Positions 45,523 to 57,980 of a stretch of DNA of 64,000 nucleotides are shown piece by piece (position 1 is the first letter of the stretch; every line of letters starts with the position of its first letter). Made by a program: the position numbers and the translations under genes. The notes below the pieces were generated by a model. The model saw only the letters and a program-made list of their open reading frames with translations, was not told the origin of the DNA and did no database searches. This stretch comes from Haploplasma axanthum (GTDB lineage Bacteria; Bacillota_I; Bacilli_A; Acholeplasmatales; Acholeplasmataceae): contig NZ_LR215048.1 of the NCBI RefSeq assembly GCF_900660745.1, positions 310,001-374,000 of the forward strand, given 5' to 3'.

Positions 45523-46855
45523 TTTAATAATATTATTACAAATGATCTTAGCAGCTTTTTTAGGAACTTTATTATATACACTTATAGGTATTATCCCAGG
45601 AACAGATGAGACATCTGTTTTAGTACCAGTGACAGCCTTATTAGTAGCACTTGGAGTTTCACCAATTGTGTTATTAACATTCTTTATTGCTTCAGTAGTT
45701 GCATTAAATTTGACTGATTCAATACCAACAGCATTAACATCAATACCAGGTGGTGTTATGTCAACGCCACTTATTGAGAGTAGTCAATACTTGAAGACTA
45801 AAGGTTTAACAACAACAAGTATTAGAAAAATGACAATTGGATCACTTATAGGAACGTTGGTTGCTATTCCATCAGCATTAATTGTTGTTTTAATAGTTCA
45901 TTTGATAAAAAAATATACAGGATTTCCATTAGAAGATTATGTTAGCAAATATAGTGGACAAATCTTTTTTGTTGGAGGGATTTTATTAGCGCTTCTAAGT
46001 AAGAAAAAACTTCTTTCAGTATTAGCAATAATTCCCTTTGCATTATTGATTGCAGGAGTTAAAAAAATTCATCCAATAAGTAATACGCCATTCTTTCTAA
46101 GCATAACTTCTGGACCTTTGTTAGCTAGTATGTTTTTGTTAATCATTCCAAAGTATCGAAAGAAAGCAATCGTATATGGGAATCAAGACATTGAAATAGA
46201 AAAAGATACACATGAAAAAATTAATATTTTTAAAATTAATGATAAATTAGAAACGAAAAAATCAATACTAGCAAGTATTTTAGCTAGTGTAACATTCTTT
46301 TTATCACCAGTTGGTATGACACTTTTAATTGGAGAATCAGTTACAAATAATATAGAGGATGAAGAAAAAAAAGCAACTACTAAAGTAAGTGTTATGAATG
46401 CAATTGCTAATGCAGCATATTTAGCAGGGATAATTATTTCTTTATTAGCATTTAAAATGCCAATTTCTCCTGCAGCGATTGGACCAGGTGCTAAACTTTT
46501 TGATCCTGAATCTAATGTTTTATCTTTAACTTTTGGTAATAGTATGGTTGCAATTCTAATTGGTGTTGTAATTGCACTTACAATAACAGTTTACTTATCT
46601 TTAAAATACTCATCAAAAATGACAAGAATAGTTTTTAAGTATATCTCACATGAAGCAGTATTAGCACTTTTATTATCTTTAGTGTTTTTACTTGTTTACT
46701 TAGATGCGGGATTATTAGGAATTCTTGGTATAATAGTTGTTGGTTTAATAAGTGGTCTCATTAATAAGTTAGGAGTTACATATGGAGTTCAATTTATGGC
46801 TCTTTATGCATCACCATTTATTCTACAAATATTACAAACAGTGTTAGGGGTTTAA
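45512..46855 (+). CDS. TctA-like permease
   Basis: A ~447-residue membrane protein with about ten helices. The N-terminal LIGIIPGTDETSVLVPVTALLVALGVSP and DSIPTALTSIPGGVMSTP follow the G-x-(L/I)-PG and IPG patterns of TctA (tripartite tricarboxylate transporter large subunit), and a similar motif recurs after residue 260. No periplasmic binding protein is nearby. I start at ATG 45512 (GGGAAA upstream), which overlaps the small gene by 11 bases. The substrate is unknown; it lies 1 base before a mevalonate-pathway gene. Confidence 0.65.
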   Translation: MTIDLIILLQMILAAFLGTLLYTLIGIIPGTDETSVLVPVTALLVALGVSPIVLLTFFIASVVALNLTDSIPTALTSIPGGVMSTPLIESSQYLKTKGLTTTSIRKMTIGSLIGTLVAIPSALIVVLIVHLIKKYTGFPLEDYVSKYSGQIFFVGGILLALLSKKKLLSVLAIIPFALLIAGVKKIHPISNTPFFLSITSGPLLASMFLLIIPKYRKKAIVYGNQDIEIEKDTHEKINIFKINDKLETKKSILASILASVTFFLSPVGMTLLIGESVTNNIEDEEKKATTKVSVMNAIANAAYLAGIIISLLAFKMPISPAAIGPGAKLFDPESNVLSLTFGNSMVAILIGVVIALTITVYLSLKYSSKMTRIVFKYISHEAVLALLLSLVFLLVYLDAGLLGILGIIVVGLISGLINKLGVTYGVQFMALYASPFILQILQTVLGV

Positions 46856-46856
46856 T

Positions 46857-47807
46857 ATGCATAGTAAACATAAAAAAATTGGTTATGGAAGTTCAGGAGC
46901 TAAAATAATCTTAATCGGTGAGCATTCGGTAGTTTATGGTAATCCTGCAATAGCTATTCCTTTCAATGCTGTTAAAACTTCAGTTTCAGTATATGAAACA
47001 GAAGAAGAAATCACTATTGATTGTATGTATCATAAAGGTTATTTGATAGATGGTGATCAAACTATTTTCGGAGTTAAAGAACTCATCAATCATATTCTTG
47101 AAAAATTTAAAAAAAACAAGCATGGTTATCATTTTAGAATCGAATCAAACATTCTTGGTCAAAGAGGTTTAGGATCTAGTGCTTCTGTAAGTGTTGCAGT
47201 TGTTAGAGCATTATATGATGCATTTGATAAAAAACTAGATGACAATACACTAATTGATTTAGCGATGTATGCTGAAAAAATCCATCATGCTAATCCAAGT
47301 GGATTAGATGTTTATACTTTAGTTTATCAAAAACCTATTTATTACATCAAGAATGTTGGTTTTAAAGCATTAGATATTAATTTTGAAGGTTATTTAGTTG
47401 TTTTAGATAGTGGAATGATGAGCCAAACAAGAATTGCAATTAAACATGTTTTAGATTTGAAAGAAAAAGAACCAATAAAAGTTGAAAAAGCTTTTAATGA
47501 AATAAGCGATTTAACAAATCAAACTGTTGGTTTACTAGCAAACAACAAAATTGAAGAATTAGGTAAAGTTTTAAAAAGTGCTCAAATCTCTTTAAAAACT
47601 ATTGAAGTTAGTAATCAAACGATTGATGATTTAATTAGTATGATTGAAAACAATGGAGCAATTGGTGCCAAGTTAACTGGTGGCGGAATGGGTGGTTGTG
47701 TAATAGCAATCACAAAAACCCAAAAAGAAGCGAATGAAATAAAAACAAATATGATGAACGAGTATGGAATTTCTAATGTTTGGATTTATCCACTTAAGGA
47801 GTTGTAA
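46857..47807 (+). CDS. mvk: Mevalonate kinase
   Basis: A 316-residue GHMP kinase that phosphorylates mevalonate. GSSGAKIILIGEHSVVYG (N-terminal motif), GLGSSASVSVAVV (ATP loop), NPSGLDVYT and KLTGGGMGGCVIAIT are all present. It runs straight into the diphosphomevalonate decarboxylase gene, so isoprenoids (including the undecaprenyl carrier) are made from mevalonate here. Phosphomevalonate kinase is not in the window. Confidence 0.9.
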   Translation: MHSKHKKIGYGSSGAKIILIGEHSVVYGNPAIAIPFNAVKTSVSVYETEEEITIDCMYHKGYLIDGDQTIFGVKELINHILEKFKKNKHGYHFRIESNILGQRGLGSSASVSVAVVRALYDAFDKKLDDNTLIDLAMYAEKIHHANPSGLDVYTLVYQKPIYYIKNVGFKALDINFEGYLVVLDSGMMSQTRIAIKHVLDLKEKEPIKVEKAFNEISDLTNQTVGLLANNKIEELGKVLKSAQISLKTIEVSNQTIDDLISMIENNGAIGAKLTGGGMGGCVIAITKTQKEANEIKTNMMNEYGISNVWIYPLKEL

Positions 47808-47811
47808 TAAA

Positions 47812-48747
47812 TTGAAGATAAGAGCATATGTCAATTTCGCACTAATTAAATATTGGGGAAAAAAAGATGAAGGATTGAAACTACCATATCAAACTAGTCT
47901 TTCTTTTACTGTTGATAAACTATATACTGAAACTGAAGTTATTTATGATAAAAATCTATATCAAGATATTGTTATTATAAATGGCAAGAAAGATGAAAAA
48001 ATGGGTAATAGAGTTGCAAAACATATGGATGTTATAAGAAGGGAATATAACATTAATTCATATGCACATATTATTTCAGAAAACTTTGTTCCAACAGGTG
48101 CAGGTTTGGCTTCAAGTGCATCGGCTTTTGCTGCACTAGCATATGCCGCTACGAAAACTTATGGATTAGAACTTAGTAAAACAGAATTATCAAGATTAGC
48201 GCGTATTGGATCGGGTTCTGCTTCACGTTCAATTTATGGTGATTTTGTTATTTGGAATCATGGAGATGATAAAACAAGTGTCTCTAAACCATTAGATGCT
48301 AAATGGGATGATTTTAGAGTTATAGTATGTATGATTGATGAAAATGAAAAAGAATGTAGTAGTAGTGATGCAATGAAAAAATCTGTTATGAATGAAGAGT
48401 TATATTCAAATTGGGTTTTAGAAAGTCAAAAAGATTTAAGTGAAATGCTTCAAGCAATAGAAAATAAAGATATTGAACATGTTGGAGTGATTGCTGAAAA
48501 AAACGCAGAGCATATGCATGCATTAATTGAAGCAACAGGTACTAAATATAAGACAGAAAAAACATTAGAGGTCATTAGTAAAGTAAAAGCTCTAAGAGAA
48601 AAAGGAATAAAAGCTTTTTATACAATGGATGCCGGTCCTAATGTTAAAATAATCACAATAGAAAGTGAAGTTGCTGAAATAAAGAAAAATTTATTAAATA
48701 TACAAATGATTGTTTGTAAAGCAGGATTTGATGCTCACGAAGTATAA
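47812..48747 (+). CDS. mvaD: Diphosphomevalonate decarboxylase
   Basis: A ~311-residue GHMP-fold enzyme that converts mevalonate diphosphate to isopentenyl diphosphate. It begins LKIRAYVNFALIKYWGKKDE, with GAGLASSASAFAALA, GSGSASRSIYG and MDAGPNVKI. The start is a TTG at 47812, with AAGGAG about 10 bases upstream and overlapping the end of mvk; the earlier in-frame ATG lies well inside mvk. Confidence 0.9.
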   Translation: MKIRAYVNFALIKYWGKKDEGLKLPYQTSLSFTVDKLYTETEVIYDKNLYQDIVIINGKKDEKMGNRVAKHMDVIRREYNINSYAHIISENFVPTGAGLASSASAFAALAYAATKTYGLELSKTELSRLARIGSGSASRSIYGDFVIWNHGDDKTSVSKPLDAKWDDFRVIVCMIDENEKECSSSDAMKKSVMNEELYSNWVLESQKDLSEMLQAIENKDIEHVGVIAEKNAEHMHALIEATGTKYKTEKTLEVISKVKALREKGIKAFYTMDAGPNVKIITIESEVAEIKKNLLNIQMIVCKAGFDAHEV

Positions 48748-48759
48748 AGGTAAATAGTT

Positions 48760-49581
48760 ATGGATAAAAAACAATATTTAACAACAAGTGAATTTGCAAA
48801 ACTTTGTGGTGTAACAAAACACACATTATTTTACTATGATGAAATTGGACTCTTAAAGCCAAGTTTCCTTGGAGAAAACGGATATAGATATTATGACTGG
48901 AGATTATCAAGTACTGTTGATTTAATTTCCGTTTTAAAAGATACTGGATCATCTTTAAAAGAAATAAAAACATATATAAAAGAAGGTAATTTGGAAGATT
49001 TGAAACAACTTCTAAAAGATAAAAAAAGAATCATCGATAAAAAAGTTAAATCATTGACACATTTAACGAAACTAATTGATAATACAATAATAGGAATAGA
49101 TAATGAAAAGAAGTATCCACGTGATCCTTTTATTGAATTTAGAGATGAAAGTTATTATATCATAGAGAAATTCCCTAAAGATTTTACAATTAAAGGTTAC
49201 TCAGAGACAATTTCAAATCATATTATGTATTGTGATGACAATTATTATGGAAATGATTTTTTTATTGGATTCTCAATATCTGCTGATAAACTACCATCAA
49301 GTGAATTAGAACTTTATGACTTTGTGCATACAAGAATTAGTTCAAAAGTTAAAGATGAAAAACTTTTTATAAGAGAAAAAGGTTATTATGTTGTTTATTA
49401 TTATGAAGGTAGTTATGAAAGCTTACATATTGCAAATCAACGTATCATTGATTATTTAAATGAAGAAGGATATGAAATGATTGGATATTCATTTGAACAT
49501 GAGATTGTTAATTTTTTGTTAACAAGTAATCCTGATAAATATATAACTGAAATATCTATTCAAATTAGAAAAAATATGTAA
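48760..49581 (+). CDS. MerR family regulator with GyrI-like effector domain
   Basis: A 273-residue BltR/BmrR-type activator: winged helix at residues 5-75 ([36 protein letters not shown]), a coiled coil at ~80-115, and a C-terminal drug-binding-like domain ([26 protein letters not shown]). It starts 12 bases after mvaD. It is convergent with the ABC exporter pair on the minus strand, whose promoter has a MerR-type 19-bp spacer, so it probably activates that pair on sensing a toxic compound. Confidence 0.8.
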   Translation: MDKKQYLTTSEFAKLCGVTKHTLFYYDEIGLLKPSFLGENGYRYYDWRLSSTVDLISVLKDTGSSLKEIKTYIKEGNLEDLKQLLKDKKRIIDKKVKSLTHLTKLIDNTIIGIDNEKKYPRDPFIEFRDESYYIIEKFPKDFTIKGYSETISNHIMYCDDNYYGNDFFIGFSISADKLPSSELELYDFVHTRISSKVKDEKLFIREKGYYVVYYYEGSYESLHIANQRIIDYLNEEGYEMIGYSFEHEIVNFLLTSNPDKYITEISIQIRKNM

Positions 49582-49582
49582 A

Positions 49583-49610
49583 AAGCCTTGGAAAATTCCA
49601 AGGCTTCTTT
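49583..49610. terminator. Shared terminator between the MerR gene and the ABC pair
   Basis: AAGCCTTGG (49583-49591) and CCAAGGCTT (49598-49606) form a perfect stem with a 6-base loop between two convergent genes. Confidence 0.7.
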
Positions 49611-49611
49611 G

Positions 49612-51354
49612 TTATATTGCTTCAAATTGAGAATTATAAAGGCTATAATAGAATCCTTTTTTAGCAATTAATTCATCATGAGTTCCTATTTCGACAATAT
49701 CTCCTTTATCCATAACTAAGATTGTGTCGGCATCTCTAATTGTTGATAATCGGTGGGCTATTATAAAACTAGTACGATTCTCCATCAATTTGTTCATTGC
49801 TTTTACAATTTGTTTTTCAGTTTTGGTATCAACACTAGAAGTAGCTTCATCTAAAATAATAATTTTTGGATTTGCTAAAAAAACTCTAGCAATTGTAAGA
49901 AGTTGTTTCTGTCCTTGACTAATATTGGTAGCATCCTCATTTAATTTTGTATCGTATTGTTCAGGTAAGTTTTTTATAAAAGATGCTTCAGCTTGATTTG
50001 CAGCTGTGATAATCTCATTTCTATTCGCATTTTCATTACTATAACCTATGTTATCGCTAATTGTTCCATTAAAGAGCCAAGTATCTTGTAAGACCATTCC
50101 AAATAAAGAACGTAGCTTCGCTTTAGAGATATCTTGAATATTTATGCCATCAATTAATATTTCACCCGAAGATATTTCATAGAATCTCATTAAAAGATTG
50201 ACAAGGGTTGTTTTACCAGCTCCGGTTGGTCCAACAATGGCAATTTTTGATCCTTGTGATACATTAAGACTAATATTATTTAAAATAGTTTTATTTGGAT
50301 AGTATCCAAACGAAACGTTATTTAGCGAAACATTACCATTAAAGTTTTGATATTCATCATATTTAGGTGTATCCTTGACTTCATCTAATTGATCTAAGAC
50401 TTCAAAAACGCGACTTGCAGCTGATAATGCTTGCTGTATTCCGTTTAAAATATAGGCGCTTTCAATTGTTGGATCAGCAATTCTATCAGTATATTGAATA
50501 AATGCTTGAAGGGTTGATAAAGGAAGTTTGAAATATAGTACTCCAATAAAACCTATGAAAATATAACTGATACTATTAACAATTCGTACTGAAGGAGAAA
50601 TTAAGTAAATTGCTGTTTCAGCTTTTTTACTTATATTGAATAAATCGGTATTCATTTTATCAAAAGTATTAATAACATTAGGTTCTTGATTAAAAGCTTT
50701 TAAAACCATTTGTCCGGTGAAGATTTCTTCAATATAACCATTCACACTTCCTAGTTCTGTTTGATATTTATTAAAATATTTATAGGTTTTTTTACTAACA
50801 AGTCCAGTGAAGAAAAGAACTAGGGCAATTGTAATAATAACAATGATTAATAATCGCCATTCAATAAAAAACATAAGAATAATTGAACCAATAATAGTTA
50901 GCATAGCTGTTACAAATTGAATTAATCCTTGACGAAGAGTTTCGTTAATTCTTTCAATATCATTTGTTGCTCTACTTAATAGTTCTCCTTTTTCAATCTT
51001 ATCATAATAGTTAAGTGGTAGTTTTTGTAATTTTGATGCTAATTCATTACGCATTTGTAAACAGATTGTTTCTGATACTCCAGCCATAACATATTGTTCA
51101 ATGTATTTAAAAAGGAATGATAGAAGATATGCAACAATTAAAACAATTATGTAGATTGTTAATAATTTGGGATCAAATGTTACTGATAATCTAGTATCAA
51201 GACTTTGTTCAACATGAAGGATTGCTTTTGCAATAATAAGAGGTGTTAAGAGTGAAGCAATTGTTGATAAAACAGCAAAACTTAAAACAATAATAAGTTT
51301 TTTCTTTTGTGTAAGTAAATAACTAAAAAATCTTTTCATAATAATTTTTTTCAT
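49612..51354 (-). CDS. ABC multidrug exporter subunit 2 (LmrD/YheH-like)
   Basis: A 580-residue half-transporter: membrane domain over residues ~1-310, then Walker A GPTGAGKTT, signature ISQGQKQLLTIAR (LSGGQ replaced by ISQGQ), Walker B IIILDEATSSVD and IAHRLST. The Glu after Walker B is present, so this is the catalytically normal site of the pair. It overlaps the partner gene by 4 bases (ATGA). A drug or toxic-lipid substrate is likely from the MerR link. Confidence 0.85.
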   Translation of the reverse strand: MKKIIMKRFFSYLLTQKKKLIIVLSFAVLSTIASLLTPLIIAKAILHVEQSLDTRLSVTFDPKLLTIYIIVLIVAYLLSFLFKYIEQYVMAGVSETICLQMRNELASKLQKLPLNYYDKIEKGELLSRATNDIERINETLRQGLIQFVTAMLTIIGSIILMFFIEWRLLIIVIITIALVLFFTGLVSKKTYKYFNKYQTELGSVNGYIEEIFTGQMVLKAFNQEPNVINTFDKMNTDLFNISKKAETAIYLISPSVRIVNSISYIFIGFIGVLYFKLPLSTLQAFIQYTDRIADPTIESAYILNGIQQALSAASRVFEVLDQLDEVKDTPKYDEYQNFNGNVSLNNVSFGYYPNKTILNNISLNVSQGSKIAIVGPTGAGKTTLVNLLMRFYEISSGEILIDGINIQDISKAKLRSLFGMVLQDTWLFNGTISDNIGYSNENANRNEIITAANQAEASFIKNLPEQYDTKLNEDATNISQGQKQLLTIARVFLANPKIIILDEATSSVDTKTEKQIVKAMNKLMENRTSFIIAHRLSTIRDADTILVMDKGDIVEIGTHDELIAKKGFYYSLYNSQFEAI

Positions 51355-53081
51355 AATAAATCACCAAATAACTCTTTCTCTGTCATTTGCGATAACGCAA
51401 TATCTAAGTAAGCTTTGTTAGACTTAATTAGTTCATGATGAGTACCTAAACCAACCATTTTACCATCTTCTAAAACTACAATTTTATCAGCATCCATTAT
51501 TGTCGTTATACGTTGTGCTATGATAACAGTGATTGCATCTTTTATATTTTCTTTTAGTTGTTTTCTTAATGCGGAATCAGTTTTAAAATCTAGGGCACTA
51601 AATGAATCATCAAAAACATAAATATAAGGTCTTTTAACTAAAGCTCTAGCAATACATAATCTTTGTTTTTGACCACCGGATAAATTAGTTCCTCCTTGAG
51701 CAACGTATGAATCATAGCCATCATCTTTATTTATAATAAAGTCATGTGCTTGAGCAATCTTTGATGCTTTAACTAAATCGTCATAAGAAGCATCTTTATT
51801 TCCAAATTTTAAATTTGAAGCAATCGTTCCTCTAAATAAAAATGCTTTTTGGGGAATATAGCCGATATTATCTCTAAGAATAGTTTGATTAATTGTTGAT
51901 ATATCTATTCCGTTAAGTAGAATTTGACCAAAAGTGACATCAAAGAAACGGGGTATTAGTTTTGATACTGTTGATTTACCCGAACCTGTTGATCCTACGA
52001 TTGCGATTGTTTCACCACTATGTACTTTAAAATTCAAGTTTTTTAGTGTATCAGATGATGAATCATGATATGTGTATGAAACATTTTTAAACTCTAGTTC
52101 TCTAATATTAGTATTGAATATTTCAGATATCTTTCCGTTTGAAACACTAACCTTTAAATCTAAAACTTTATTAATTCTTTTTGCACTCGTTTGTGCACGA
52201 GGGATTTCTAAAATAACAAACATTGCCATTAAAATATTGAACATTATTATTGTTAAGTACTCAATCATAGCAGTCATGTTAGTTAGATCACTAAGAGATT
52301 TTGCTGTGAAACCACCATAACTTATAATAGAAAGAATACCTAAGTTAATCATTAGAATAAGTAATGGGATTAAAAGCGCGAACTTTTTATTGATTCTAAT
52401 ACCTGTAAGTGCAAAACTAGATGCAGAATTATTAATCTTTTTTTCTTCATGCTTTTCTTTTCTAAATGCTCTAATTACTCTAACACCAGTGATCACTTCT
52501 CTAAAAGAATGCGTCATATCATCATATTGAACTTGAATAACATCAAACATAGGAAGAACTTTTCTCCCAATTGATACTGCAACAATGATAAATACTAATA
52601 ACGAAATTGTCATAATTGTTGCTATTTTAGCATTAGTATTAAATGCAAGTATTAACCCAATAACAATCATTACTGGAGCTTTAAGTAGCATTTGCAAAAT
52701 CATAATGAAATTAAGTTGAATGATCGATACATCATTTGTTGTTCTAGTCATTAAAGAAGCAGTACCGATTTTTTCCATATCAGATAAGCTATAATCTTGT
52801 TTTTTTTTGATTATTTGATAACGAAGATTTTGTGAAAATCTTGTTCCAACATAAGCAGAAGTATAAGTGCTTATAATCATTGCAACACCAGACGCTATAG
52901 CAATTAATAACATTCTTACAGTTATTTTAATAATTTCTTGCTTATTATCAGGTCCTATTTCAATCATTTTAGCCATTAGTTTAGCTAAATACATAATCCC
53001 GAACGAATAAAAAATTGTTAGTAAAACAGTAATTATTAACGTTCCAATATAGGGTTTTAAATATTTAAATAGTTTAACCAT
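51351..53081 (-). CDS. ABC multidrug exporter subunit 1 (LmrC/YheI-like)
   Basis: A 576-residue half-transporter with Walker A GSTGSGKST, signature LSGGQKQRLCIAR and a Walker B ending YVFDDSFSALD, where Asp replaces the catalytic Glu. That change marks the degenerate site of heterodimeric exporters such as LmrCD, BmrCD and TM287/288. The switch residue is Q in IAQRITT instead of H, fitting the same pattern. It is first in a two-gene operon with a MerR-type promoter. Confidence 0.9.
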   Translation of the reverse strand: MVKLFKYLKPYIGTLIITVLLTIFYSFGIMYLAKLMAKMIEIGPDNKQEIIKITVRMLLIAIASGVAMIISTYTSAYVGTRFSQNLRYQIIKKKQDYSLSDMEKIGTASLMTRTTNDVSIIQLNFIMILQMLLKAPVMIVIGLILAFNTNAKIATIMTISLLVFIIVAVSIGRKVLPMFDVIQVQYDDMTHSFREVITGVRVIRAFRKEKHEEKKINNSASSFALTGIRINKKFALLIPLLILMINLGILSIISYGGFTAKSLSDLTNMTAMIEYLTIIMFNILMAMFVILEIPRAQTSAKRINKVLDLKVSVSNGKISEIFNTNIRELEFKNVSYTYHDSSSDTLKNLNFKVHSGETIAIVGSTGSGKSTVSKLIPRFFDVTFGQILLNGIDISTINQTILRDNIGYIPQKAFLFRGTIASNLKFGNKDASYDDLVKASKIAQAHDFIINKDDGYDSYVAQGGTNLSGGQKQRLCIARALVKRPYIYVFDDSFSALDFKTDSALRKQLKENIKDAITVIIAQRITTIMDADKIVVLEDGKMVGLGTHHELIKSNKAYLDIALSQMTEKELFGDLL

Positions 53082-53109
53082 TATATATAACCTCTTTTCA
53101 ACATTCTCA

Positions 53110-53140
53110 ATTATAAAGTATAGGGTAACCCTAATGTCAA
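53110..53140 (-). promoter_or_regulatory. MerR-type promoter with 19-bp spacer and operator dyad
   Basis: On the minus strand: TTGACA (53140-53135), 19-base spacer, TATAAT (53115-53110). The spacer holds the dyad TAGGGT-T-ACCCTA (53121-53133). A 19-bp spacer with a central dyad is the hallmark of MerR-activated promoters. Confidence 0.85.
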
Positions 53141-53192
53141 GAAAAAAGTATAAAAAAAAGAAATGCTATAATAATAACATTTCTAGATTATT

Positions 53193-54035
53193 TTAAACTA
53201 TTGAAACTGCCATTCCTAAGGCTTCAGGCCCGACATGAATACCTAATGATGGAGTTATTTTTGTAATACTAAATTTTCTAATATTTGGCATTAATTCTTT
53301 AATTTGTTTTTCTAACTCTTTAATATTTTCTTTTGTATTACTGTTTAGAAGTGTTACATCATATGCTTTTGCTGTTCCTAAGAAATCTTTAGCAAGTTCA
53401 AATAAATTTTTAATTGCATGTTTGTATCCTCTTGTTTTTTTAACAGTATAATATATTCCATTATCATTACAACTAATAACTGGTTTAATCTTTAAGATAG
53501 AAGCAATCGTTGCAGATACTAAACCAATTCTTCCGCCTCTTTTTAAATACACTAAGTTATCAACAGTGAAGAAGACTTTTTTCTTTTCAAGATTTTCATT
53601 AACTATTTTTACAACTTCATCAAAACTTTTTCCTTCTTTAATTAACTCTAGCGCTTCAAGCGAACTATATCCACTTGCCATACTAATATTCTTTGTATCG
53701 ATTGTAACGATATTTAAACCTTCATAACTATCAGCAACTTGATTAATAATATTCATTGTTCCACTTAGTCCTTTTGAAATAGGAATAGCGATAACATCAG
53801 TAAACCCTTTTTCTTTAATCAAATCTAAAGTATTTAAAATATCTTCAGGACTTGGAAGTGAAGTAGTTACTTTACTAGTATCTAGTTTAGCTAAAACTTC
53901 ATCTAAAGTTATATCCTTTTTATCAACAAATTCTTTTCCATCAATAATTATTCTAAGGGGTAAAACAAATAAATTCTCATTATTTGGTAAATTAATATCA
54001 GACCCTGAGTCTGCGATTACTGCAATCTTTCTCAT
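53193..54035 (-). CDS. DegV family fatty-acid-binding protein
   Basis: A full-length 280-residue DegV protein: IAVIADSGSDI, TSLPSPEDI, ISKGLSGTMN, DTKNISMASGY, VYLKRGGRIG, LKIKPVIS and a C-terminal SLGIHVGPEALGMA. DegV/FakB proteins bind fatty acids and present them to a kinase. The gene overlaps the DUF1836 gene by 4 bases (ATGA). It is the second degV-type gene in the window. Confidence 0.9.
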   Translation of the reverse strand: MRKIAVIADSGSDINLPNNENLFVLPLRIIIDGKEFVDKKDITLDEVLAKLDTSKVTTSLPSPEDILNTLDLIKEKGFTDVIAIPISKGLSGTMNIINQVADSYEGLNIVTIDTKNISMASGYSSLEALELIKEGKSFDEVVKIVNENLEKKKVFFTVDNLVYLKRGGRIGLVSATIASILKIKPVISCNDNGIYYTVKKTRGYKHAIKNLFELAKDFLGTAKAYDVTLLNSNTKENIKELEKQIKELMPNIRKFSITKITPSLGIHVGPEALGMAVSIV

Positions 54036-54589
54036 TTTTTTTCTTTTTCTCCATTCGTTTGTTTTAATTGGTTTAATAGATATTCGCTCATCATTTTTGA
54101 AGCGAAGGCAATTGTGGTTGTTTTTAAAGGTAATAAATCGATTTCTAACGGTTCTTGAAAATATTTAACATCAGGTGCACCATTTATTTCTGCAATCATT
54201 GCTCTTAATGAATTTTCTAAATAAGTGATAAGTAAATTGAAAGCTTCAACTTTCCCAAACTTATTTGTAATATATCTGATTCCATTGCTAAGACTAGCAA
54301 GTGAACTTACTTGTTTTAAAACAGTAATTGCAATAATAAAAGCAACATGATCTTTCGAATATTTTTTCTTAATTGGAGCAGGCATAATACTATTTTTAAC
54401 ATAGTTATTTACCATCGAAGCAGTAAGAATTTTATCGAAAGTTCCAGGTGATGTTATGAAAATAAGACCAACTTGTTCGGTAATATATTCAATGACTTGA
54501 TCAACATATAAATCAATGTTTGGTAAGTCATCCCATCTAGGAAGTTTTATACTCTCAATAGTAGTTATCCAATCTTTAATATCATCCAT
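54032..54589 (-). CDS. DUF1836 family protein
   Basis: A 185-residue protein with the DUF1836 pattern LPRWDDLPNIDLYVDQVI, then LTASMVNNYVK and MPAPIKKKYSKDHVAFII. The family has an HTH-like N-terminal half and unknown function; a regulatory role is often assumed. It is co-transcribed with degV. It is preceded by AGAGGTG. Confidence 0.75.
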   Translation of the reverse strand: MDDIKDWITTIESIKLPRWDDLPNIDLYVDQVIEYITEQVGLIFITSPGTFDKILTASMVNNYVKNSIMPAPIKKKYSKDHVAFIIAITVLKQVSSLASLSNGIRYITNKFGKVEAFNLLITYLENSLRAMIAEINGAPDVKYFQEPLEIDLLPLKTTTIAFASKMMSEYLLNQLKQTNGEKEKK

Positions 54590-54602
54590 TTAAAACACCT
54601 CT

Positions 54603-54621
54603 TCTAGTTTCGAATACTAGA
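54603..54621. promoter_or_regulatory. 19-bp near-perfect palindrome before DUF1836
   Basis: TCTAGT-TTCGAAT-ACTAGA lies 14 bases before the DUF1836 start and overlaps the -10 box, an operator position. Confidence 0.5.
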
Positions 54622-54647
54622 TTAACACGTTTTTAAAACAAATGCAA
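54619..54647 (-). promoter_or_regulatory. Candidate promoter of DUF1836-degV
   Basis: On the minus strand: TTGCAT (54647-54642), 17-base spacer, TAATCT (54624-54619). The -10 box is weak. Confidence 0.4.
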
Positions 54648-54795
54648 TAGTTTTGAATAATTCCAATAATTTACGATATTTACAAAAAAAGCAACATCAA
54701 AAAATTAATTTTAAGGGCTTTTATGAGTTTAACATGAATTAGGGTATATATTGGGCTCTAAAACGTTTAAAATGCTTATTTTTTTGCTTATATTA

Positions 54796-54804
54796 TGTTA
54801 TAAT
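54796..54804 (+). promoter_or_regulatory. Extended -10 promoter of yaaA-recF-gyrB-gyrA
   Basis: TGTTATAAT at 54796-54804, followed by a GTGAGGGA ribosome site. The 240-base intergenic stretch holds no DnaA box that I can see. Confidence 0.55.
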
Positions 54805-54829
54805 ATAAGGGTATGTGAGGGAAGATAAA

Positions 54830-55034
54830 ATGAATCAATTTATTATGAATAACGAAATAATGACATTAACTCAGTTTTTAAAAGTGAATGATTATATAAA
54901 TTCTGGTGGTGAAGCAAAATATTTTTTAAAAGAATATGTTGTTTTAGTTAATGGGATTGTTTGTGATCAAAGAGGAAAAAAATTATATCCTAAAGATATC
55001 GTTATCGTTAATAACGACGAATATATTTTAATCT

Positions 55035-55051
<17 letters not shown>
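54830..55051 (+). CDS. yaaA: S4-domain RNA-binding protein YaaA
   Basis: A ~73-residue S4 domain (LTQFLKVNDYINSGGEAKYFL, VLVNG, then RGKKLYPKD) always found before recF in Bacillota. I start at ATG 54830, with GAGGGA 8 bases before it, not at the GTG at 54815. It overlaps recF by 17 bases. It probably binds structured RNA or ribosome precursors. Confidence 0.85.
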
Positions 55052-57969
<2,918 letters not shown>

Positions 57970-57980
57970 GGAGTGTAAAA

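Noticed and set aside
54590-54829. Replication origin before yaaA-recF-gyrB
   Set aside because: No TTATCCACA-like boxes or AT-rich 13-mers in ordered array are visible, and dnaA/dnaN are absent.
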